Positions 26,349 through 35,508 of a stretch of DNA of 64,000 nucleotides are shown piece by piece. Where the stretch lies: the NCBI RefSeq assembly GCF_014648355.1, contig NZ_BMQY01000005.1:62001-126000 (forward strand). The letters are read 5' to 3'. The notes below the pieces were generated by a model. That model saw only the letters and a list, made by a program, of their open reading frames with translations, was not told where the DNA came from and searched no databases. The number at the start of each line of letters is the position of its first letter. Position 1 is the first letter of the stretch. The DNA is from Couchioplanes azureus. Lineage in GTDB: Bacteria; Actinomycetota; Actinomycetes; Mycobacteriales; Micromonosporaceae. The translations under genes and the position numbers were made by a program.

Positions 26349-27599
26349 TCAGGCGAACAGCGTCTTTCCCCAGTAGTCGTCCGTTCCGGAGACGCCGGGC
26401 GGACAAGCGAACAACCCCTGCGACACCGGCTTGAGGTACTCGTTCATCTCGTCGTGCCGGGACAGGTTGAGCTGCACCGGCACGAACTGCTTGCGCGGAT
26501 CCCGCTGGTACGCCATGAAGAACAACCCGGCGTCCAGCCGCCCGAGACCGTCGGAGCCGTCGACGTAGTTGTATCCGCGGCGCAGCAACCGTGCCCCGTT
26601 GTTCGACTTCGGGTGGGCGAGCCGTACGTGGGCGGTGTCGGGCAGCGACGGCAGGTCGGGCTCCTCGAACTCGTCCGCCTTGCCCAGCGGCGCGCCGGTG
26701 CCCTTGTGCCGGCCCACGATCGCCTCCTGCTCGGACAGCGGCGAGCGGTCCCAGGTCTCGATGATCATGCGGATCTTGCGGGTGACCAGGTAGGAGCCGC
26801 CGGTCATCCACTCCGGGCCGTCGCCGGGCCGGGCCCAGACGTGCTCCTCGACGAGGTCGGTCTCCTCCGACTTCACGTTGGCCGTGCCGTCCTTGAAGCC
26901 GAAGAGGTTGCGCGGGGTGGCCTGGGTGCGCGATGTGGACGACGTACGCCCGAAGCCCAGCTGCGACCACCGCACGCTGACCACGCCCATGCCGATCCGC
27001 GCGAGGTTGCGGATGGCGTGCACCGCGACCTGCGGGTCGTTGGCGCAGGCCTGCACGCACAGGTCGCCGCCGGAGAGCGCGGGGTCGAGGACGTCGCCGG
27101 GGAAGTGCGGCAGGTCGGCGAGGGCCGGCGGGCGCTTCGCGGCGATACCGAAGCGGTCCCTGCCCGCGCCGTCGCGGAACAGCGTCGGGCCGAAGCCCAC
27201 GGTCAGGGTGAGCCCGGACGGGGGCAGCCCGAGCGCCTCGCCGGTGTCGTCCGGCGGCGCCTCCGGGATGCCGTTGACGGCCCCGATCTCCCCGGCGTCC
27301 CGGCCGGCCGTCATGCGCGCGGCGGCCGCCGTCCAGTCCTTCAGCATCCGGACGAGGCGCTCGCGATCCTTGGTGATCACGTCGAAGGCGACGAAGTGCA
27401 GGCGGTCCTGGGCGGGCGTGAGGATGCCCGCCTGGTGCGCGCCGGTGAAGGCGATCGCACCCTCGGCGGCATTGCCCGCCTCGTCCTGGGTCGCGCCCCG
27501 GGCGAGAGCACCACCCACCGCGGCGGCGCCGGCGATTCCGGCCACGCCGACGCCGGCGAGCGCGATGGCTCGCCGGCGGGACACGGAGCTGTCGGTCAT
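26349..27599 (-). CDS. efeB: Dyp-type heme peroxidase EfeB, Tat-exported
   Basis: This is a 416-residue protein. SRRRAIALAGVGVAGIAG at residues ~7-24 is a twin-arginine signal. The Dyp fold follows, with the GFKDGTANV motif (catalytic Asp) near 245 and the proximal heme region around DTAHVRLAHPKSNN. In EfeUOB systems it is exported folded with heme and helps oxidise ferrous iron or take iron from heme. It begins 8 nt after the efeO stop. It is the last gene of the operon and is followed by a strong hairpin. Confidence 0.95.
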   Translation of the reverse strand: MTDSSVSRRRAIALAGVGVAGIAGAAAVGGALARGATQDEAGNAAEGAIAFTGAHQAGILTPAQDRLHFVAFDVITKDRERLVRMLKDWTAAAARMTAGRDAGEIGAVNGIPEAPPDDTGEALGLPPSGLTLTVGFGPTLFRDGAGRDRFGIAAKRPPALADLPHFPGDVLDPALSGGDLCVQACANDPQVAVHAIRNLARIGMGVVSVRWSQLGFGRTSSTSRTQATPRNLFGFKDGTANVKSEETDLVEEHVWARPGDGPEWMTGGSYLVTRKIRMIIETWDRSPLSEQEAIVGRHKGTGAPLGKADEFEEPDLPSLPDTAHVRLAHPKSNNGARLLRRGYNYVDGSDGLGRLDAGLFFMAYQRDPRKQFVPVQLNLSRHDEMNEYLKPVSQGLFACPPGVSGTDDYWGKTLFA

Positions 27600-27607
27600 G
27601 GGAGCCC

Positions 27608-28756
27608 CTACTTCTTGGAGACGACCGCGGCGACCTTGGAGATCGGCTCGGCCAGCGCGTTGATCGCGTCCGACAGAGCCTTGAGGTCGGCCTTGCTGAG
27701 CTGGTTGTGCAGCTTCCAGCCGTCGCCGGCGCGGTGCGCGGACAGCGCGGCGTCGACGTTGGCGAACTCGGTGTCGAGCGTCTTGACGAGGGCGGGGTCG
27801 CGCTCCTCCAGCACCGGGCGCAGCGCGGCGATCGCGGCCTTGGAGCCCTCGACGTTGGCGTTGAAGTCCCACAGGTCGGTGTGCGAGTAGCGGTCCTCCT
27901 CGCCGGTGATCTTGCCGGAGGCCACCTCGTCGAGCAGTTCCTTGGCGCCGTTGGCGAGCTGCAGCGGGGACAGCTTCTCGGCGTTGGCCTTGGCGACGAT
28001 CTCCTTCACGTCGGCCAGCAGCTGGTCGGCGATCGGGCCGTCCTTGGAGACGTCGGGCTTCGCCGCCCAGAGGTCCTTCTCGAGGCGGTGGAAGCCGGTG
28101 AACGCCATGCCCTCCTCGATGACCTCCTCGCGCCCGTCGATCTTCGGGTCGAGGTCGCCGAAGATCTCCGCGACCGGCTCGATGCGCTCCCAGTACGTAC
28201 GGGCGATCGGGAACAGCGCCTTGGCCTTGTCGACGTCGCCGGCCTTGACCGCGGCCACGAACTCCTCGGTCTTGGGCAGCAGCGCGGCGGTCTGGCTCTT
28301 CACGTAGCGCGAGTAGCTGGCGGTGGCGTCGGCCAGCTTGGCGTCGGCGGTCAGCGGGGTGGCCGAGCCGGAGACGGTGAACGCCGCCCGGATGCCCTTG
28401 CCGATCATGCCGGGCTTGCAGGCGGTCTCGTACGACCCGGCCGGCAGCTCGACGTGCAGCTCGCGGGAGAGCCCGGGCGCGATGTTCTCGACCTCGCCCA
28501 TGACCCGGTCGCCGGCGGCGTACACGTAGAACTCGGTGACCTTGTTGCCGCCGTTGGTGACGGAGAAGACGCTGGTGCCGGCGGCGGTGGTGTTCCGGGC
28601 GACCTCGCAGGTCGTGTCGGAGGCCTTGACGGCGATCGGGCCACCGGCGGCCGCGGTCGAGCCGGAGCCGCTGGTCCCGGAGTCGCCGCTGCAGGCGGCC
28701 AGGCTGCCGCCGAGCAGTCCGGCGGCGGCCAGCGCGAGCAAGGGGGTGGTACGCAT
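27608..28756 (-). CDS. efeO: Iron uptake lipoprotein EfeO
   Basis: This is a 382-residue protein. The signal peptide ends in a lipobox (SLAACSG, Cys-22). Residues ~40-130 form a cupredoxin-like domain, and ~150-382 an M75 peptidase-like (imelysin) domain with the HxxE-type motif (GFHRLEKDLW). It binds iron outside the membrane and hands it to EfeU. It begins 12 nt after efeU. No good ribosome-binding site beyond GGAGAA-like sequence is visible. Confidence 0.95.
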   Translation of the reverse strand: MRTTPLLALAAAGLLGGSLAACSGDSGTSGSGSTAAAGGPIAVKASDTTCEVARNTTAAGTSVFSVTNGGNKVTEFYVYAAGDRVMGEVENIAPGLSRELHVELPAGSYETACKPGMIGKGIRAAFTVSGSATPLTADAKLADATASYSRYVKSQTAALLPKTEEFVAAVKAGDVDKAKALFPIARTYWERIEPVAEIFGDLDPKIDGREEVIEEGMAFTGFHRLEKDLWAAKPDVSKDGPIADQLLADVKEIVAKANAEKLSPLQLANGAKELLDEVASGKITGEEDRYSHTDLWDFNANVEGSKAAIAALRPVLEERDPALVKTLDTEFANVDAALSAHRAGDGWKLHNQLSKADLKALSDAINALAEPISKVAAVVSKK

Positions 28757-28768
28757 GGAACGGTTCTC

Positions 28769-29629
28769 CTACTGCTGAGGCGCGGACGCCGGGGCGGGGG
28801 TTTCGGTGACGGGCGCCGGCGCCTTCCCGCGCGCGGGCCAGAGGAAGATCGCGAGGACGGGGATCCCGTACGCGGCCCAGGCGGCGGTCTCCAGCACCGA
28901 CGCCGTGGGGGTGATGTTGAACATTCCGGTGAGCAGGGCGGTGTACCAGGCGCTCGGGTCGAGCACGCCGCTCACGTCGTACGCCAGGGTGTTGAGCCCG
29001 GGCAGGACGTTTGCCTCCTGGAAGTCGTGCACGCCGTATTTGAGGATGCCGGCCGCGACGAGGATCAGCAGCCCGCCGGTCCAGGTGAAGAAGAGCGTGA
29101 GGTTGATCCGTACGGCGGTCGCGTACATCAGCCAGCCGATGACGACGGACGACGCGATGCCGGCGCACAGACTGACCAGCGGCCCGGAGCCGGACGACGC
29201 GCCCTGCACGGCGGAGTAGAAGATCAACGAGGTCTCGAGGCCCTCGCGGATCACGGCGAGGAAGGCCATCACGGCGACCGCGAGCGAGCCGACCGCGAGC
29301 GCGTCCTGAAGCTTGCCGCGCAGCTCGCCGGCGATGGAGCGGGCGGCCCGGCGCATCCAGAAGATCATCCAGGTGACGAAGCCGACGGCGAGGATCGAGG
29401 TGACCGCCTCGAACAGCTCCCGGTGCTCGTACTTCTGCAGCAGCGTGGTCGAGGTGTAGCTGAGCAGCCAGCCGAAGAAGACCGAGAGGGCGACGGCGAG
29501 CCCCACGCCGGACCAGACCTGCACGAGGCGGTCCTTGCGACCGGACTTCACCAGGAAGGCGACGAGGATGCTCACCACCAGCGTGGCTTCCAACCCCTCG
29601 CGCAGGCCGATGAGGTAGGTGGCGAGCAT
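28769..29629 (-). CDS. efeU: Iron permease EfeU (FTR1 family)
   Basis: This is a 286-residue protein with seven hydrophobic helices. It carries two REGLE motifs (LREGLEATLVVS near the N-terminus and IREGLETSLIFYS in the middle), the iron-translocating signature of FTR1 permeases. It ends with a short Pro/Ala-rich tail. It is the first gene of efeUOB. Two iron-box-like dyads lie 13-49 nt upstream, so iron repression by an IdeR/DtxR protein is likely. Confidence 0.96.
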   Translation of the reverse strand: MLATYLIGLREGLEATLVVSILVAFLVKSGRKDRLVQVWSGVGLAVALSVFFGWLLSYTSTTLLQKYEHRELFEAVTSILAVGFVTWMIFWMRRAARSIAGELRGKLQDALAVGSLAVAVMAFLAVIREGLETSLIFYSAVQGASSGSGPLVSLCAGIASSVVIGWLMYATAVRINLTLFFTWTGGLLILVAAGILKYGVHDFQEANVLPGLNTLAYDVSGVLDPSAWYTALLTGMFNITPTASVLETAAWAAYGIPVLAIFLWPARGKAPAPVTETPAPASAPQQ

Positions 29630-29641
29630 GGCACTCCGTTT

Positions 29642-29678
29642 GCTAAGGCATCCCTAACTTAGGTTCGGCACACCTTAG
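29642..29678 (-). promoter_or_regulatory. Tandem IdeR/DtxR iron boxes upstream of efeU
   Basis: The plus strand reads GCTAAGGCATCCCTAA at 29642-29657 and TTAGGTTCGGCACACCTTAG at 29659-29678. Both fit the TTAGGTTAGGCTAACCTAA-type dyad, the second better. They sit side by side just before efeU. The iron control is an inference from the known consensus. Confidence 0.8.
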
Positions 29679-29733
29679 CCACGGCGCAGGCTCATCCGTC
29701 AAGCCCCGCTTGCGTCGCTCCCGTCACAGAAGT

Positions 29734-29772
29734 GTCGTGGCGGGCGGCTCGAAGGGAACCACCCGCCACGAC
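29734..29772 (-). terminator. Hairpin after the DUF397 gene
   Basis: GTCGTGGCGGGCGG pairs with CCACCCGCCACGAC with one mismatch around an 11-nt loop. It lies a few bases past the DUF397 stop and has a short ACTTCTG tail. Confidence 0.7.
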
Positions 29773-29778
29773 GGCTGG

Positions 29779-29979
29779 TCAGCGGTCGAACTCACCGTCG
29801 CGGACGCCGGCGAGGAAGTCGGCCCAGCGCTCGGCCGCGAACTCCAGCACCGGCCCGGAGGCGTTCTTGGAGTCCCGGACGAAGACCACCGCGGTCGCGG
29901 GGGCCACCTCCACGCAGTGTCCTGCGGCGGCACTGCGGCTGCTCTTGTGCCAGGTCAGGGTGCGCTGCTGCAATGTCAT
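29779..29979 (-). CDS. DUF397 protein
   Basis: This 66-residue protein has the DUF397 pattern: WHKSSRSAAAGHCVEVA, then VFVRDSKNASGPVLEF and a final W-A-D-F-L helix. Such proteins sit beside DUF5753 HTH regulators in actinomycetes and are thought to be their small partners; bldB/abaA-like loci in Streptomyces are examples. GAAAGGG lies just before the ATG. It starts 44 nt after the HTH gene and is likely cotranscribed. Confidence 0.92.
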   Translation of the reverse strand: MTLQQRTLTWHKSSRSAAAGHCVEVAPATAVVFVRDSKNASGPVLEFAAERWADFLAGVRDGEFDR

Positions 29980-30023
29980 GCCCTTTCACGAATGAAAACT
30001 CATCCGCTTCAACGATGATCAAA

Positions 30024-30869
30024 TCAGCGGAGGTGGTCGCCTGTTCGAGCGATGAGCTCGCGGGAGGGCCCCACCGGGAGCGCCCGGCTCCGCAGGTCGG
30101 CGAAGGCGTCGCGGTACACCTGCACGTCGGCGTCCTTCGTCCGCAGCTGCCCGCCGACCAGATCCTCGCTGTGCACCACCGGGGCGCGGCCGTCCGCGAA
30201 CTCGAAGATGAGGAACGTCTCGCCCAGGGCGGCGTGCGCCCCGGCCGAGAGCGGCAGCACCCGCAGCTCGATGCCCGGGCGGTGGCTCGCCTCGTACAGC
30301 CGCTCCAACTGGCGCCGCAGCACGGCCCGGCCGCCTACCTCGCGGCGCAGCGCCGACTCGTCGAGCACGATGCAGAGCCGGGGCGGGGGTTCGCGGGTCA
30401 GCACGGTCTGCCGGGCCATCCGCAGGGCGGTACGCCGGTGCAGCGTCTCGGGGTCCTGGACGTCGGCACCGACCTCGATGACCGCGTACGCGTACTCGTC
30501 GGTCTGGAGCAGGCCCGGCACCACCTGGGCCTCCCACTCGCAGATGGTGGCGGCCTCGGCCTCGAAGGCGACGTACTCGTCGTAGCGGTCGGCGACCGAC
30601 GACCGGTACGGGGCCCACCAGACCCGGGCCCGGCCGCGGCCGGCCAGCTCCCGCAGCCGCGACCGCTGGTCGCCCGACGCCTCGAGCACCCGCAGCAACC
30701 GTTCCAGGTCGGGGTCGCTGATCCCGGTACGGGCCGTCTCGATGCGGCTCAACTTGGACTCGGACCAGCCCAGCGCGGCCGCGACCTCGGCACCTCGGCG
30801 CTCACCGCGCAGCCGGCGGAGCTCGTCGCCGAGCTCGCGGCGCGCGGCCATCGATGTCGGTCTTGCCAC
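30024..30869 (-). CDS. XRE-family HTH regulator with DUF5753 domain
   Basis: From the GTG at 30869 it is 281 residues. The N-terminal HTH (ELGDELRRLRGERRGAEVAAALGWSESKLSRIE region, residues ~8-60) is followed by the DUF5753 ligand-like domain (~95-275, with VPGLLQTDEYAYAV). It pairs with DUF397 just downstream, the common Scr1/Scr2-like arrangement. The start is decided by TACGGT six nt before the GTG, which suggests a leaderless mRNA; an in-frame ATG 36 nt upstream lies above that element. Its targets are unknown. Confidence 0.92.
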   Translation of the reverse strand: MARPTSMAARRELGDELRRLRGERRGAEVAAALGWSESKLSRIETARTGISDPDLERLLRVLEASGDQRSRLRELAGRGRARVWWAPYRSSVADRYDEYVAFEAEAATICEWEAQVVPGLLQTDEYAYAVIEVGADVQDPETLHRRTALRMARQTVLTREPPPRLCIVLDESALRREVGGRAVLRRQLERLYEASHRPGIELRVLPLSAGAHAALGETFLIFEFADGRAPVVHSEDLVGGQLRTKDADVQVYRDAFADLRSRALPVGPSRELIARTGDHLR

Positions 30870-30875
30870 GCGCCC

Positions 30876-30881
30876 ACCGTA
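30876..30881 (-). promoter_or_regulatory. -10 element of the DUF5753 gene, leaderless type
   Basis: TACGGT on the minus strand lies 6 nt before the GTG start. The same hexamer precedes the M23 gene with an 8-nt gap. Confidence 0.55.
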
Positions 30882-31039
30882 CCGGTAACGCAGCGCGACG
30901 CGCATGGCACTTTATGCACTTGCAGATCGGCGGACGGCATGTGCTAATGGGAGAAGAGGTACGAACTTGGGTGCGGGCCGCCGGGCGGGGGGCTTCGCGC
31001 CCTGCGCATCGCCTGCGGGGGCGGCGCGCGGACAAGGAA

Positions 31040-31071
31040 GGCGAACCGGCGGCGGCAACCACCGGTTCGCC
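31040..31071 (-). terminator. ahcY terminator hairpin
   Basis: GGCGAACCGG (31040-31049) pairs perfectly with CCGGTTCGCC (31062-31071). On the minus strand TTCCTTGTCC follows; on the plus strand TTTCGTC follows. It lies 19 nt past the ahcY stop. Confidence 0.85.
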
Positions 31072-31090
31072 TTTCGTCGTCTACAGAGGA

Positions 31091-32554
<1,464 letters not shown>

Positions 32555-32895
32555 CATGCTCCCGGTGCTTGGCGAGATGGGGATACGCAGCATGCCACTC
32601 TACGCGCGGCATTTGTCCGAGACGTGGGTGGTTGGGCGGTAACAAACCAGACCCTTTCAGGTACGGGCACAAACTCCCCAACCGCAAAAACCCCCGAAAC
32701 TTGCCGACGTCCCCTACCCGCCGCCCCACCGCACCATCAGCGCCGCCACCTTCGCCATAGGGCAACCACCGCCCACAGCGCCGCGGACTTTGCCACCGTC
32801 CCGGCCCCCCGGCCCCGGCGAAGCCGGCAAAGCGGCGCCTCGCCCCGTCGGGGCAGCGGCGGACCCCAGCCCGGCTGCGGCGCGCTCGACTTCCA

Positions 32896-32985
32896 CCCTC
32901 GGCCTGGCGCCGCGGTCTCCACGTGGCGCCGCGCGATCTCCACGTGGTGCCGGGCCGTCTCCGCGTGGTGCCGCGCGGCTTCTCG
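32896..32985. repeat. 21-bp degenerate tandem repeat
   Basis: CTCCACGTGGCGCCGCGCGAT-type units start at 32917, 32938 and 32959, with a weaker copy before and after. The CACGTG palindrome is kept in two copies. Confidence 0.75.
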
Positions 32986-33024
32986 GCACGGTGCGGTTCC
33001 TCTGCCAAACTCGGGCCGGACAGC

Positions 33025-33060
33025 GAACGGGGCGACAGGTCAAGACCTGCCGCCCCGTTC
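33025..33060. terminator. Strong hairpin, likely terminator of the manA operon
   Basis: GAACGGGGCG-A-CAGGT pairs with ACCTG-C-CGCCCCGTTC around CAAG. The only defect is one A-C mismatch. There is no U tract on either strand, so it would be an intrinsic terminator of the tail-less kind or an RNA-stability element. Confidence 0.7.
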
Positions 33061-33294
33061 ATCCCCCCGGTTTGGTACCGCGCGCGTCGTGGGACCCCCC
33101 GATCACCAATGACGCTGCGTGGTTATAGATTCACACTCCGCACACACCCATGTCAAGCAAATCCGGAAATTTCCGGTTTGTCTTCGCCGCGGGCCGCGTC
33201 GCGACCCGTCCCCAGAGCGAGCATCCCGCTCCGAGCGAGCTCGTCGAGAGGCAACGCGGACCGAGCCAGGTGGAAGGCAACGCCGAGCGAACCG

Positions 33295-33356
33295 GTCAGG
33301 AACCGACGCCGGGCGGAACGGTCAGGAACCGACGCCGGGCGGAACGGTCAGGAGGC
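33295..33356. repeat. 26-bp repeat crossing the manA stop codon
   Basis: GTCAGGAACCGACGCCGGGC plus GGAACG repeats at 33295 and 33321, with a third partial copy at 33347 that holds the manA stop codon (33348-33350). Confidence 0.85.
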
Positions 33357-34511
33357 GACGGCGGCTACGAAGGCCTGGCCGACGCCGGCCAGGGTCGCCG
33401 GGCCGGTGCTCGCCGGGATGAAGGCCGCCGTTCCCGCGGTGATCTCGACGGGGGTGCCGTCCACCGCCTCGGCCACGTGCACGTCCCCCCGGGTTCCCAG
33501 GACGATGCGGGGGCCCTCGGCCGGCAGGCGCACCGGCGGCGAGGTCGGGTCCAGGTCGATCCGGTAGAGGGCGAACTCGCGGACCGGGACCTTCCAGGTC
33601 ACCACGCCGGGCGCGAGCTCGGTCGCGGGCAGGATCGGGTCCTGGAGTACCTCGAAGCGCAGCACTCGCAGCAGCTCGTCCACGTCCACCCGCTTCGGCG
33701 TCAGGCCGCCGCGCAGGACGTTGTCGCTCGCCGCCATGATTTCCACGCCGGTGCCGTCGAGGTAGGCGTGCAGGTTGCCCGCCGGCATCCAGATGGCCTC
33801 GCCGGGCTCCAGCCGCACGTGGTGGAGCAGCAGCGCCACCAGCACGCCCGGGTCCCCCGGATAGTGGCTCGCGAGGCCGCTGGCCAGGGGCGACGTCCCG
33901 GCGGCGACCACCTCGTCGATCAGCGCCGCGCGGTCGGCGGCCGGCCAGGTCAGCAGGGTGCGGACCGCCTCGCCGAGCCCGGACGGGCCCGTACGCAGCG
34001 ACTCGACCACCGGGGCCAGCCGCTCGATGCCCAGCGCCTCGAGGGCGGCGGCCGACTCGGCGGGCTCGCGGAAACCGCACAGTGCCTCGAACGGCGTCAG
34101 GGCGACCAGCATCTCGGGCTTGTGGTACGCGTCCGTGTAGTTCTTCGGGGCCTGCGGGTCGGCCTCCTGCGCGGCGAACGCCCGGCGGGCGTAGTCGGCG
34201 TCCGGGTGCGCCTGCAGCGACAGCGGGGCGGCCGCGGCGAGGACCTTCATCAGGTACGGCAGGCGTACCCCGAACTCGCCGGCGACCTCGGCGCCGAGCT
34301 GGCCCTCGGGGTCGTCGGCGATGAGTGTCGCGAGGCTGACCGGCCCGTCGGCCCCGGCGACCGTGGACGGGTCGCCGGGGTGGGCGCCGAGCCAGAGCTC
34401 GGCCTCCGGGGTGGCGCTGGGCGCGGGCCGGCCCTGCAGCTCGGCGATCGACGTGCGCGACCCCCAGGCGTACGGCCGGATCACACCGGCCAGCGGAAGA
34501 ACGGCACCCAC
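33348..34511 (-). CDS. manA: Mannose-6-phosphate isomerase, class I
   Basis: This is a 387-residue cupin enzyme that interconverts fructose-6-P and mannose-6-P. It has the N-terminal IRPYAWGSRTSI, the zinc ligands in LQAHPD and YHKPEMLVAL, and GEAIWMPAGNLHAYL. Its substrate class fits the neighbouring manB and, farther on, manC, which take mannose-6-P to GDP-mannose. It lies 34 nt after the CDF transporter gene on the same strand and ends the block. Confidence 0.95.
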   Translation of the reverse strand: MGAVLPLAGVIRPYAWGSRTSIAELQGRPAPSATPEAELWLGAHPGDPSTVAGADGPVSLATLIADDPEGQLGAEVAGEFGVRLPYLMKVLAAAAPLSLQAHPDADYARRAFAAQEADPQAPKNYTDAYHKPEMLVALTPFEALCGFREPAESAAALEALGIERLAPVVESLRTGPSGLGEAVRTLLTWPAADRAALIDEVVAAGTSPLASGLASHYPGDPGVLVALLLHHVRLEPGEAIWMPAGNLHAYLDGTGVEIMAASDNVLRGGLTPKRVDVDELLRVLRFEVLQDPILPATELAPGVVTWKVPVREFALYRIDLDPTSPPVRLPAEGPRIVLGTRGDVHVAEAVDGTPVEITAGTAAFIPASTGPATLAGVGQAFVAAVAS

Positions 34512-34545
34512 AGCAACCCCCGTTGGTGTGAAGGACCGGCGGCCG

Positions 34546-35508
34546 TCAGGCCGGGGCCGGTTCGGCGGTGGCGTCCGGGGCGGACTTCGGCGCGTTCGGG
34601 CGGTAGATGTCCGGCTCCAGGTAGATCACTCGGGCGATCGGCAGGGCCTGGCGGACGCGGGTCTCCGCCTCGTCGATGTGCGCCGCCACCTCCGCGGCGT
34701 GCTCGGAGCGCGGTACGGCGATCTTCGCCGCCACCAGGAGCTCCTCCGGGCCCAGGTAGAGCGTCTTCATGTGGATGATGCGCTCGACGCCCTTGCCGGC
34801 CAGGAGGGCGTTCTCGATGGTCCGGACGTCCTCGGGGGTCGCGCCCTCGCCCAGCAGCAGGCTCTTGGTCTCGATGGCCAGGATGATCGCGATGGCGACC
34901 AGGAGCAGGCCGATCGCGATGGTTCCGGCGGCGTCCCAGCGGCCCTCGCCGGTGATCAGGGTCATGCCCACACCGATCAGCGCCAGGACCAGGCCGACCA
35001 GCGCGCCCAGGTCCTCCAGCAGCACGACGGGCAGCTCGGGGGCCTTGGCCCGGCGGACGAACTGGACCCAGGACGTGTTGCCGCGGACCTGGTTCGACTC
35101 CTTGATCGCGGTGCGGAACGAGAAGCTCTCCAGTGCGATCGCGATGACCAGGACCGTCACCGGCACCCACTGCCACTCGTGGATGCCCTCCGGGTGGCTC
35201 CACTTGTGGTAGCCCTCGTAGAGCGCGAACAGGCCGCCGACGCTGAACAGCACGATCGCGACGATGAACGCGTAGATGTAGCGGTCGCGGCCGTACCCGA
35301 AGGGGTGCTGGGGTGTGGCCTTGCGCTGCGCCCGCTTGCCGCCCAGCAGCAGCAGTCCCTGGTTGCCGGAGTCGGCGACCGAGTGGATCGACTCGGCGAG
35401 CATCGAGGACGAGCCCGTCAGAACCCACGCGACGAACTTGGTCAGCGCGATTCCGAGGTTCGCGACCAGGGCCGCGACGATCGCCTTGGTTCCGCCCTCA
35501 GCACTCAC
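34546..35508 (-). CDS. Cation diffusion facilitator family transporter
   Basis: This is a 320-residue protein with about six membrane helices. ESIHSVADSGNQ in helix 2 holds the metal-site motif, with DLGALVGL in helix 5. The C-terminal ~95 residues form the cytoplasmic metal-sensing domain (ERIIHMKTLYLGPEELLVAAKI). It probably exports zinc or a related divalent metal using the proton gradient. ManA needs zinc, which may explain the place. The GTG start overlaps the SIS gene stop by 4 nt, so the two are coupled. Confidence 0.9.
   Translation of the reverse strand: MSAEGGTKAIVAALVANLGIALTKFVAWVLTGSSSMLAESIHSVADSGNQGLLLLGGKRAQRKATPQHPFGYGRDRYIYAFIVAIVLFSVGGLFALYEGYHKWSHPEGIHEWQWVPVTVLVIAIALESFSFRTAIKESNQVRGNTSWVQFVRRAKAPELPVVLLEDLGALVGLVLALIGVGMTLITGEGRWDAAGTIAIGLLLVAIAIILAIETKSLLLGEGATPEDVRTIENALLAGKGVERIIHMKTLYLGPEELLVAAKIAVPRSEHAAEVAAHIDEAETRVRQALPIARVIYLEPDIYRPNAPKSAPDATAEPAPA

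Larger units (their letters stand above)
32555..33347. other. 793-bp gene-free region between manA and ahcY
   Basis: No gene is supported. It contains the ahcY leader, a 21-bp repeat group (32896-32985), a very strong hairpin (33025-33060) and a 26-bp repeat that reaches the manA stop (33295-33356). Between these, 32660-32890 and 33065-33290 show nothing I can name. Confidence 0.6.

Noticed and set aside
32555-32660. SAH riboswitch in front of ahcY
   Set aside because: The leader is short and I could not match the conserved core of known SAH riboswitches. A covariance search would settle it.
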